44,147 nucleotides of DNA from an uncultured Bacteroidales bacterium (lineage in GTDB: Bacteria > Bacteroidota > Bacteroidia > Bacteroidales > Muribaculaceae): assembly GCA_902796035.1 (NCBI GenBank), contig CADBNR010000031.1, positions 1-44,147 of the forward strand. Direction: 5' to 3'. Positions 31,253 through 38,400 of the stretch are shown here, piece after piece (the stretch's first letter is position 1; each line of letters begins with the position of its first letter). Under the pieces are notes generated by a model. The model was not told the DNA's origin. It did not search any database and was given only the letters and a program-made list of their open reading frames with translations. Made by a program: the position numbers and the translations under genes.

Positions 31253-34200
31253 CTATCGTATCCTTTCCGACTGTGGAGTCTTTTTTGACGGCCTCGAATT
31301 TTGGAGGCATCAGTGCGTTCTGTGTGGGCACGCCGTGAGATTCGGCGGTGGAATCAATCACCACTGTGGCAGTGGTGGGTTTCTTGCGGCGGCGGAACCT
31401 GAAGAAGTTGCGCAGGTTGGCCAGTTTGCGGCGCATCACGAAGGCCACGCCCGTCTCTGTGATTTCGCCCTCCAGAATGCTCTCGAAGCCCTGATGGCGG
31501 AACAGCTGCACGGACATGTTCATGCTCTGCGTCTGCTTGATCATATATTCAAACGATATGTCGCTTATCAAGTTCTGCGCCAGGTTGTCCTCGGGATTCT
31601 GGTCGGTCGAGTAGTTGCCGCCCACCAGAATCTTGAACCGGTTGTTGAACAGGCTCTTGCTGACCTGATACGAATAGTTGGTCTCGGTGGTCTTGGCACC
31701 GTTCGACGCCTTCTCGTACTGGTCGATACCGAACGACAGCTCGACACCGCGCACATGCTTGGCGGCCCACGAATTTAGCTGCGATTCCAGGAAGGAATAG
31801 AGCATGTTTCCGCCTATGTTGGCATTGCCCTTGGTGCCTCCCTGACCGGTGTACTGGCCATAGATCAGCAGGTTCATGGCCTGGGTCTGGCGCTGGTCGG
31901 GCGACATGGACTGCAGCTCGTTCTGTATGGTCAGGTCGTCGTTTGTGCTCAGGTCGAAGCTGACTTTCATCTGGTCCAGCGGGTTGGTCACACGGGCCGT
32001 CACGAGGAAGTTGGCCAGCCGCGAGTTGCCTCCCTGGGTTATGTTGGCCTTCATGTTGTCGGTGGCCGTGATGTTCAGGGTCGGGTTCATCAGCGCGCCG
32101 TTCCAGGTGATGGTGCTCTCGGGATTGAAGTCGAACATCTTCTCGCCCAGGACGGGGAAGGCGTATCGCACGAACCCGGTGCCGAGCGTCACGGTGCCGT
32201 ACATGGTCATGTCGCCCATGTAGCTCTGATGGAAGTTCAGGTTGGCCGAGGGCTGCAGCTCCAGCTTGTCGGTGCCGTTGGTGCTGAGCAGAACCTGCAG
32301 ATGCGTTCCCGGCGAGATCACGACGTTGGCGTCCAGCTTCATGTTGAACAGCGACGGTTCGATGGAATCCTTCCGTGCTACCTGTGTGGTGTCGCTGAAG
32401 TTCACGAACTTCACCACGCCCTCGTCGTTGGTGGCGGTGAACTCGCTTTCAGGCAGATTCAGACGGTAAGTGGCGTCGGTGTTGCCCAGCAGGTTCAGGT
32501 TGCCGCTCACGTCCAGACGCTGCAGGGGGCCCTTTACCTTGAGCCCGAGGTCAAGATATATTTTGCCGAAGATATCCCCTTTGGAACGCTTGTCCGACTT
32601 GATCAGCTGCATGTTGCGGGCGTTGGCGGTGAGGTCCACTAATATCTTTCGGAAGTCGGAGGCGTCTACGGTGCCGTCGATGCTGAGCGGGTTCTTGTTG
32701 GCTCCCCAGATGTCGAACTGGTTGAAACGCAATACATTGTCGCGAACCGTTATGCGCGCGGTATCCATCTTGAGCGATGCGGCAGCCATCGGGATGTAGA
32801 CGGATGCCGAATCCATGGCCAGGCGACCGTTGAATATGGGCGACGACAAAGTGGAGTCAAGACGCATGGCGCCGTTGAGGTATCCCGACAGCCGGGCGTT
32901 CTGTCCTAAGAACGGATTTGCGATACGGAGCGGGAAGCGGTTGAGCAATACGCCGATGCTGTCGCGGCTGGCTCCCGAAGTGCCTACGCGGGCAAAAGCC
33001 CGGATGGCCTTGTGTCCGTCTATCTTCAGGCTGGCGTCGCCGAGTATGCGCCCCGTCTGCGTGGCATACGCCGCGTTAATGTCGAAGTCAAAGCTGCCCA
33101 CACGCTTGCGTTCGTAAATGAAATCGTTGAGCTGCAGGCCTCCGGACGCGTGGAACTGCTCGTCGACGTACAGTACGGTCAGGTCGGTGTTGACCGAGCC
33201 CTTGACGGGCGGAGCGGTGATGGACATGCCTAAGAAGTCCTCGATATGCAGATTGTCAACCTTGAGGCGGAACTGCTCGTTGCCGTTGTCGTTGGTCTCG
33301 GTGCGTGCCAGTATGGAACTCTCCTTGCTCTGCGCCTTCAGGTTGGCGTCTACGTGCATGTTGTGCAGGTTGTAGGCTATGTAGTTGTCGTTGTTCAGTG
33401 TCCAGGGCAGATAGGCTATGGTAGACTTCAGCGGCGTGAAGTGCACGTTGACTACGGAATCCATCAGCGAGGCGGTGAGACCGATGCGGTATCCCTGCTG
33501 GTTCTTGATGTTGCGCTGGTTGAAGAACATACCCAAGCGGTTCTGGCCGAGGTATCCGTTCACGTTGGCCTGGGCGAACTCGTCGAACGTTCCGGGCCGG
33601 TTGCCCATGTGGATGCGGTAGTCAAGCAGCGATCCGCGTTCGTTGAGGTTGAGCGTCACGGTGTCGGCGTTGGCCACCGATGTGGAGAGTCTGTGCAGGT
33701 TGAAGTTGCCCGTTATGATCGAGTCGCGCTCTATGTGTCCCCATATCGTGTCTACGGATATGCCCGACGGCGCCAGGAACTGGCTGACAAGACCGCGACC
33801 GGAGGCGTTGACGTCAAGCTTGAACTGCGGCAGCGCATGCTTGATGTCCGCCACCGATATGTTTCGACGGTTTATCTGTCCGGTGACGGTGTCGGCGGCG
33901 GCTATGAACGAATCCATCACGTATTTCATGCCTGCGGGACTCTCGAAGTGCAGGTCGGTGAGGTCGGAGTCCACATCGAACATCGTGGCGAGTTCATCGG
34001 CCTTTAGTACGGCGTGCAAGCCGCCCGGGAGATGTATGTAGGTGCCGGGCATGTTCCAGTCGAAGTCGACGAGCTTCAGGTCCACGTCATACAGCCATTT
34101 GCCCGGCCGGGCATTGCCTGCCAGAAATATGGTGCCGCTTCCCTGACATAGACTGTCGGTGAATCCGAGCTGTCGCAGGTCGAGGTCGCGTATGTCGGCG

Positions 34201-36170
34201 CGCAGGTCCACGTCGTAGTCGTCGGTGCGGATCGTGCCCGAGCCGTCGATGCCGAAGTTGAGTCCCGGATTGACGGAACCTCCCGCTACTGTAAGCCTTC
34301 CGTCGCCGTCAAGCACGGCATCGAGGCGTATGTCGCGGTAAAAATGTTTCTTATATTCTATGCCGTCAATGTGCACTTTGGCGTCGGTCACGGCGTGTCC
34401 GCTGACGGGGTTGAACCCTTGGCCGCCGGCCTGAACGGTGCCGGTGACGCGGCCTATGCCGAGCGATGGCATGAACTGCGCCACGTTCAGTTCGTGGATG
34501 GAGGCGTCCACATTATATGTTTCCGGCGTCAGGGCGACATGCCCGTTGGCGGCGACATCGCCGGCGGTGGAGCGCAACGTGAAGTCCGCGCCATACTGCA
34601 GCCCGTCGGCCCGGGCGGTGCCCTTGATGTCGAAGGCCGGAATCTCCATGTCGCTCTGCGCCAGGAACTGACGGGCCAGACGCGGATCCATCAGCGCACC
34701 GTCAAACTCTATGTCTGCGCGCAGTTTCTTGTATTGCAGTGCGTTGGCCACGTGTCCCCTGGCGTCTATCCTGACCACGCCGTCCATCGTGGCTTTGAGA
34801 GTGCCGACGTTCAGCTCGGACAGCGATCCACGGGCGTCCAGGTCAAACCGCAGCGGCTTGCGCGACGGTATTTTGGCGGTGAAAGTCTTGAGGGTGGGCA
34901 TGAATGCCTCTACGTCCGGGAGTCCGACCGAACCGTTGGCCTTGACGTTCATCGGAGCGTCCGGTTCCATCGCCATAACGGCAAAGGGCACGTCTGCATC
35001 GGCGTTAATGCGGGAGAAGAGAGTCTGAAGGTTTACCTGCTTCAATGTCAGTCCGATGGAGTCTACGCCGATGGTGCCACGGCCTTGCGTTATCTGCAGT
35101 CCGGAGCGTTCTTGGGCGCGAAGACGGGTCAGCGGCAGACGGACCGTCGACGCTTCGTTGTAGAAATTGCGCATTCCTATTGCTACGCCGTCCACCGCTA
35201 TGTACGACGGGTCGAAGCCGGCCGCCGGCTTCACGCCCTTGGTGGCGTACAGCGCCTTGAGGCTGTCTACGGCAATGGAGTCGCCCATGATGCGCATCGG
35301 CGGGCCCTCCGAGGGTTCGCTCGGTGGCGCCGGATGAGTCTTGATGTATTCGGGCGTCGGCTGCAGGTAGATCACCGAGCCATTGGACATGGCCGCGCGT
35401 TTCCATTTGACCTCGTTCTTGCCGAGATCCACGATGCCGTGCGTCAACGCCACGCGCTTTATGTCGAGGCTCAGAGTATCTATGGTGGGCAGCATCGACA
35501 TTCCGAAGCGGAAGTTGTCGAGCGTCACGTCGTTGGCCTGGATATAGAATGGCGTGGAGGGTACCGTGTCCGGCGGCGTCGGCTTCTTTTTCCACACGTC
35601 CATGTAGAGCGAGAGGTCGCCGTCGCTGAGGCGGACCTTGTTCAGCAATATGCGGGACTTTTTGATGTCGACCGAGCTTTTATCGTCCACGGTAAGGTGT
35701 CCGGCACGTATGCCCAAAATCATCGAGGAGTCGGCGTTGACCATGCGGTAAAAGCCGTTTTCAAGGTCCAGCCGGTTCACCTTGACGTCGAGATTCAGCA
35801 ACGGCAGCAGCTTTATGTCGGCGATGGCCTCGCCGGCGCGTACCATCGTGTCGCGTGGCGCGGTGAGCACGTACACGTCCTTCAGATGCACCTTGAGCGG
35901 GAAGGAGAGGCGGAACTTGCCTATGCCTATCTCCATGCCGGTGGATTTGCGCACCGCTTCCCTGGCGATGGATATGGCCAGATCCTGCACCGGCGGAATG
36001 TATATAAGCACGGGGAGACACAACACGACGATTACAAGCCACATCAGTGTCTTGAGCGTGATCCGCAGCCATCGGGGACGGATGGCGTGCCGTTTCCGGG
36101 GCTTCGGGACCTCGGGCTGAGCGCCCCGGGCCGGCTGTTGCGGCGTATGTGTGTCGTGTGTGTCGTTCAT
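31245..36170 (-). CDS. tamB: TamB-like translocation and assembly module protein
   Basis: A 1641-residue envelope protein. A short cytoplasmic tail rich in Pro/Arg is followed by one transmembrane helix (about 35-58, LMWLVIVVLCLPVLIYIPPV), then a very long repetitive beta-rich periplasmic region with short hydrophobic beta strands, as in AsmA/TamB bridge proteins thought to carry lipids or outer-membrane proteins across the periplasm. The C-terminal TamB (DUF490) domain covers roughly 1180-1560 (GDMTMYGTVTLGTGFVRYAF, ITWNGALMNPTLNITATDNM, MNLLIYGQYTG). It lies between vanZ (34 bp upstream) and tamL (8 bp overlap with the outer tamL start). Confidence 0.94.
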   Translation of the reverse strand: MNDTHDTHTPQQPARGAQPEVPKPRKRHAIRPRWLRITLKTLMWLVIVVLCLPVLIYIPPVQDLAISIAREAVRKSTGMEIGIGKFRLSFPLKVHLKDVYVLTAPRDTMVRAGEAIADIKLLPLLNLDVKVNRLDLENGFYRMVNADSSMILGIRAGHLTVDDKSSVDIKKSRILLNKVRLSDGDLSLYMDVWKKKPTPPDTVPSTPFYIQANDVTLDNFRFGMSMLPTIDTLSLDIKRVALTHGIVDLGKNEVKWKRAAMSNGSVIYLQPTPEYIKTHPAPPSEPSEGPPMRIMGDSIAVDSLKALYATKGVKPAAGFDPSYIAVDGVAIGMRNFYNEASTVRLPLTRLRAQERSGLQITQGRGTIGVDSIGLTLKQVNLQTLFSRINADADVPFAVMAMEPDAPMNVKANGSVGLPDVEAFMPTLKTFTAKIPSRKPLRFDLDARGSLSELNVGTLKATMDGVVRIDARGHVANALQYKKLRADIEFDGALMDPRLARQFLAQSDMEIPAFDIKGTARADGLQYGADFTLRSTAGDVAANGHVALTPETYNVDASIHELNVAQFMPSLGIGRVTGTVQAGGQGFNPVSGHAVTDAKVHIDGIEYKKHFYRDIRLDAVLDGDGRLTVAGGSVNPGLNFGIDGSGTIRTDDYDVDLRADIRDLDLRQLGFTDSLCQGSGTIFLAGNARPGKWLYDVDLKLVDFDWNMPGTYIHLPGGLHAVLKADELATMFDVDSDLTDLHFESPAGMKYVMDSFIAAADTVTGQINRRNISVADIKHALPQFKLDVNASGRGLVSQFLAPSGISVDTIWGHIERDSIITGNFNLHRLSTSVANADTVTLNLNERGSLLDYRIHMGNRPGTFDEFAQANVNGYLGQNRLGMFFNQRNIKNQQGYRIGLTASLMDSVVNVHFTPLKSTIAYLPWTLNNDNYIAYNLHNMHVDANLKAQSKESSILARTETNDNGNEQFRLKVDNLHIEDFLGMSITAPPVKGSVNTDLTVLYVDEQFHASGGLQLNDFIYERKRVGSFDFDINAAYATQTGRILGDASLKIDGHKAIRAFARVGTSGASRDSIGVLLNRFPLRIANPFLGQNARLSGYLNGAMRLDSTLSSPIFNGRLAMDSASVYIPMAAASLKMDTARITVRDNVLRFNQFDIWGANKNPLSIDGTVDASDFRKILVDLTANARNMQLIKSDKRSKGDIFGKIYLDLGLKVKGPLQRLDVSGNLNLLGNTDATYRLNLPESEFTATNDEGVVKFVNFSDTTQVARKDSIEPSLFNMKLDANVVISPGTHLQVLLSTNGTDKLELQPSANLNFHQSYMGDMTMYGTVTLGTGFVRYAFPVLGEKMFDFNPESTITWNGALMNPTLNITATDNMKANITQGGNSRLANFLVTARVTNPLDQMKVSFDLSTNDDLTIQNELQSMSPDQRQTQAMNLLIYGQYTGQGGTKGNANIGGNMLYSFLESQLNSWAAKHVRGVELSFGIDQYEKASNGAKTTETNYSYQVSKSLFNNRFKILVGGNYSTDQNPEDNLAQNLISDISFEYMIKQTQSMNMSVQLFRHQGFESILEGEITETGVAFVMRRKLANLRNFFRFRRRKKPTTATVVIDSTAESHGVPTQNALMPPKFEAVKKDSTVGKDTIDE

Positions 36171-36204
36171 CGTAAGGGTTCGACTTGTATTTTTTATGAA
36201 AAGC

Positions 36205-36624
36205 TCATGCAGGTTTACGGCAGGCTTCGGCGCAGATCCAGACTATAGCCACCAGGAATGAGCCCGAGATGTCGGCCACCATGTCTATCGGGTCGTAGCT
36301 GCGTCCCATGCCCATGGAACGCTGTATGAATTCAATGGCTATGCCTAAGAGAGAGGAAAGTGTCGCCATAAGGATGCATACCGGCCATCGTGCGGAGCGG
36401 AAGTCACGGCTGCGCGCCCAGTCCACGAGTGCTACGAAGGTCAGTACTCCGAACATTATGGCGTGCACCACTTTGTCGGCGCCGGGAAAGAGAGGAGGAG
36501 GCTCCTGATCGCCTAACGGATGTGGAGCGAGGGTGAGCCAGAGCACGGCGGCCAGCGTGATTACGGTCAGTATCCACGCCGGCAGTCGCTGCAGTTGTCG
36601 TTTTATCCTAATTCGCTTTTCCAT
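36205..36624 (-). CDS. VanZ-like membrane protein
   Basis: A 139-residue inner-membrane protein of the VanZ-like family with about four helices: WILTVITLAAVLWLTLAPHP, KVVHAIMFGVLTFVALVDWA, PVCILMATLSSLLGIAIEFI and ADISGSFLVAIVWICAEA. The motif FPGADKVVHAIMFG before helix 2 and IEFIQ later are typical. VanZ affects teicoplanin resistance in enterococci, but the molecular role of most relatives is unknown. I use the ATG at 36624; an in-frame ATG at 36639 lies upstream of and outside the promoter's -7 element and so would not be transcribed from it. It heads the operon with tamB and tamL. Confidence 0.88.
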   Translation of the reverse strand: MEKRIRIKRQLQRLPAWILTVITLAAVLWLTLAPHPLGDQEPPPLFPGADKVVHAIMFGVLTFVALVDWARSRDFRSARWPVCILMATLSSLLGIAIEFIQRSMGMGRSYDPIDMVADISGSFLVAIVWICAEACRKPA

Positions 36625-36627
36625 AAG

Positions 36628-36658
36628 CAAAATTAACAAAAATCGTCAATATAACAAA
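36628..36658 (-). promoter_or_regulatory. Promoter of the vanZ-tamB-tamL operon
   Basis: On the minus strand, TTTG (36658-36655), a 19-base spacer and TAATTTTG (36635-36628). Three bases separate it from the ATG at 36624, the same geometry as dacB. Confidence 0.75.
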
Positions 36659-36710
36659 TTTAAAGGCCGATTGGTAAAAATGTGTTAATAAAAATATGAA
36701 AATTGGTATT

Positions 36711-36745
36711 AAAAAAGGGATGTCGCGTGTGCGCATCCCTTTTTT
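36711..36745. terminator. Terminator after rpmA
   Basis: AAAAAAGGGATG (36711-36722) and CATCCCTTTTTT (36734-36745) are perfect complements around an 11-base loop. On the minus strand this gives a GC stem followed by six T, directly after rpmA. Confidence 0.88.
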
Positions 36746-36763
36746 ATCGGTTGGAATCTGTTA

Positions 36764-37024
36764 TCAGTTCTGATGGGGCTGAACGTTGATGAACTTACGT
36801 CCCTCCTTACCGGTGGTGAATACCACTACGCCGTCAATGAGGGCGAACAGAGTGTGGTCCTTGCCCATACCCACGTTGAGACCGGGATGGTGAACGGTGC
36901 CACGCTGACGCTTGATGATATTGCCGGCTTTGCAATTCGAACCACCAAAAATTTTTACTCCGAGTCGTTTGCTTTCTGACTCACGGCCGTTCTTGGAACT
37001 ACCGACACCTTTTTTATGTGCCAT
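36764..37024 (-). CDS. rpmA: 50S ribosomal protein L27
   Basis: An 86-residue L27. The sequence starts [20 protein letters not shown] and includes [20 protein letters not shown], then [21 protein letters not shown]27 reaches the peptidyl-transferase centre with its basic N-terminal tail. No N-terminal leader peptide of the Firmicutes type is present. It follows rplU by 13 bp, the usual order rplU-rpmA. Confidence 0.98.
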   Translation of the reverse strand: MAHKKGVGSSKNGRESESKRLGVKIFGGSNCKAGNIIKRQRGTVHHPGLNVGMGKDHTLFALIDGVVVFTTGKEGRKFINVQPHQN

Positions 37025-37037
37025 TTCTCTTTTTGGT

Positions 37038-37358
37038 TTATGCGGTTACGATTTTCTTGATCATTACTTTGGTGAACTGCTGGCGGTGTCCGTTGAGACG
37101 ACGATATCCTTTGCGGCGCTTCTTCTTGAACACGAGCACTTTGTCGCCCTTCACGAGGGGTTCGAGCACTTCACACTCTATCTTGGCGCCCTCTACTGCG
37201 GGTGCGCCTACAGTCACGTTGCCGTCTGCGTCCAGGAGAAGAACCTTCTCGAAGCTTACGGCGTCACCCTGCTTTACGTCGCCAAGGTGATGAACATACA
37301 GGAACTTGCCTTCCTCGGCCTTGAACTGCTGTCCTTTGATTTCTACGATTGCGTACAT
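37038..37358 (-). CDS. rplU: 50S ribosomal protein L21
   Basis: A 106-residue L21. It starts [20 protein letters not shown] and ends with [20 protein letters not shown], where the YRRLNGHRQ stretch is the rRNA-binding signature. It binds 23S rRNA with L20. It sits 83 bp downstream of rpsO on the same strand. I see no promoter of its own, so it may be read through from rpsO. Confidence 0.98.
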   Translation of the reverse strand: MYAIVEIKGQQFKAEEGKFLYVHHLGDVKQGDAVSFEKVLLLDADGNVTVGAPAVEGAKIECEVLEPLVKGDKVLVFKKKRRKGYRRLNGHRQQFTKVMIKKIVTA

Positions 37359-37441
37359 CGTTGATTATGATATTTAAATTATCCTTCCGGCAGGCGCCCT
37401 TGGGTCTTGTCATGCCCGGCCGGGTACTTGGTTTGTCTTGA

Positions 37442-37717
37442 TTACTTGCGGATACCGAGTTCCTTCTTTGCGATGATGGCGCGATAGCGGTTGATGTCCT
37501 TGCGGATCAGGTAGTCGAGCAGGCTGCGGCGCTGACCTACCAGTGTCTTAAGCGCACGGGCGGTAGCATAGTCCTTCTTGTTGCTCTTCAGGTGCTCGGT
37601 CAGGTGCTGGATGCGCTTTGAGAAAAGTGCAATCTGTGCTTCGGGGCTGCCGGTGTCACCTTCGCCTTTGCCATACGTCTTGAAGATCTCTTTCTTCTGT
37701 TCTGTTGTGAAACTCAT
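37442..37717 (-). CDS. rpsO: 30S ribosomal protein S15
   Basis: A 91-residue S15 starting MSFTTEQKKEIFKTYGKGEG. I use 37717 because this is the normal S15 start; the open frame continues 34 codons upstream but crosses the leader. Family landmarks are DTGSPEAQIALFSKRIQHLT, KKDYATARALKTLVGQRRSL and LDYLIRKDINRYRAII. S15 binds 16S rRNA early in assembly. The leader of about 100 bases contains a two-tier stem, and the promoter is just upstream. Confidence 0.97.
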   Translation of the reverse strand: MSFTTEQKKEIFKTYGKGEGDTGSPEAQIALFSKRIQHLTEHLKSNKKDYATARALKTLVGQRRSLLDYLIRKDINRYRAIIAKKELGIRK

Positions 37718-37763
37718 AATGGAGATAATGTTTAAAATGTTGTTAAATAGGCTTTTAATCGAA

Positions 37764-37815
37764 ACGCTCGTTGCGGCTTCTCCATTGCCGCAGGACCGTT
37801 TGCTCAAAAAGCGTT
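37764..37815 (-). promoter_or_regulatory. Possible S15 leader structure
   Basis: In the rpsO leader, AGCGTT (37810-37815) can pair with AACGCT (37764-37769), enclosing GCCGCA (37788-37793) paired with TGCGGC (37773-37778). S15 autoregulates through mRNA structures in several bacteria; that role here is inferred. Confidence 0.45.
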
Positions 37816-37816
37816 G

Positions 37817-37848
37817 CAAAATTACAACTTTTTTTCGAGAAAAACAAG
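37817..37848 (-). promoter_or_regulatory. rpsO promoter
   Basis: On the minus strand, CTTG (37848-37845), a 20-base spacer and TAATTTTG (37824-37817). Confidence 0.7.
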
Positions 37849-37931
37849 CGAAAGCCCTTTAACTTGCAATTCTGCAGCGTCTTCTTTTGTCGTCTTCTTT
37901 TGTTTCCGGTTTGAGCTTTAGCGAAAACACA

Positions 37932-37963
37932 TAAAAAATGGCGGCGAATCACTTCGCCGCCAT
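37932..37963 (-). terminator. Intrinsic terminator after the tRNA-Asn pair
   Basis: On the minus strand, a perfect 11-bp stem (37963-37953 with 37948-37938), a four-base loop and a run of six T. Confidence 0.9.
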
Positions 37964-37967
37964 TTCG

Positions 37968-38041
37968 CGCTTCAGGATGGGCTTGAACCAACGACCCCCT
38001 GATTAACAGTCAGGTGCTCTAACCAACTGAGCTACTGAAGC
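37968..38041 (-). tRNA. tRNA-Asn (anticodon GTT), copy 2 in transcript order
   Basis: A 74-base cloverleaf with acceptor stem GCTTCAG/CTGAAGC, D-stem GCTC/GAGC, anticodon stem CCTGA/TCAGG with loop CTGTTAA (anticodon GTT) and T-loop TTCAAGC. CCA is not encoded; the discriminator base is G. The T-stem GTTGG/CCATC has one T-T mismatch. It is identical to the copy at 38090-38163. Confidence 0.96.
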
Positions 38042-38089
38042 ATGCTGATTGGTCTTCTTGTCTCTAAAACTTGATCCTCACGGACAAGG

Positions 38090-38163
38090 CGCTTCAGGAT
38101 GGGCTTGAACCAACGACCCCCTGATTAACAGTCAGGTGCTCTAACCAACTGAGCTACTGAAGC
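38090..38163 (-). tRNA. tRNA-Asn (anticodon GTT), copy 1 in transcript order
   Basis: Same sequence as the tRNA at 37968-38041, separated by a 48-base spacer and read first from the shared promoter. It has the same T-stem mismatch and no encoded CCA. Confidence 0.96.
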
Positions 38164-38204
38164 TTGCATTGCGTTCCGCCCGAGGGCTTCCCGTTTTGAC
38201 TCTG

Positions 38205-38236
38205 CAAAATTACAAAAACTTTGTGATTCCACCAAA
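38205..38236 (-). promoter_or_regulatory. Promoter of the tRNA-Asn pair
   Basis: On the minus strand, TTTG (38236-38233), a 20-base spacer and TAATTTTG (38212-38205). Confidence 0.75.
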
Positions 38237-38324
38237 ACATTCGTAAATTTTTTTCATTTTTGTTTCCCGAAGTCCTGGCAAAGTCTTTTCCTGCGTCCCG
38301 GCGCAGATTCAGATATAAATGAAT

Positions 38325-38355
38325 TTTGCAGTATGCGATTTTGTTGTTAATTTTG
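38325..38355 (+). promoter_or_regulatory. Promoter of the GH97 gene
   Basis: TTTG (38325-38328), a 19-base spacer and TAATTTTG (38348-38355). It argues for a translation start downstream of 38355. Confidence 0.75.
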
Positions 38356-38400
38356 CATTACCACTCTTCCCTCATAACCAAACCTAATACCGATATCATA

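Noticed and set aside
34344..36248. A 634-codon open frame on the plus strand opposite tamB
   Set aside because: It is an antisense shadow of a real 1641-residue gene with low-complexity Arg/His/Val composition and no promoter or signal.
36912..37364. A 150-codon plus-strand frame across rpmA and rplU
   Set aside because: Both ribosomal protein genes on the minus strand are certain; this frame is their complement.
37718..37819. N-terminal extension of S15
   Set aside because: It overlaps the rpsO promoter and leader, and normal S15 starts at 37717.
38326..38400. TTG start of GH97 giving a longer N-terminus
   Set aside because: The promoter lies within it, so the corresponding RNA would not include this start.
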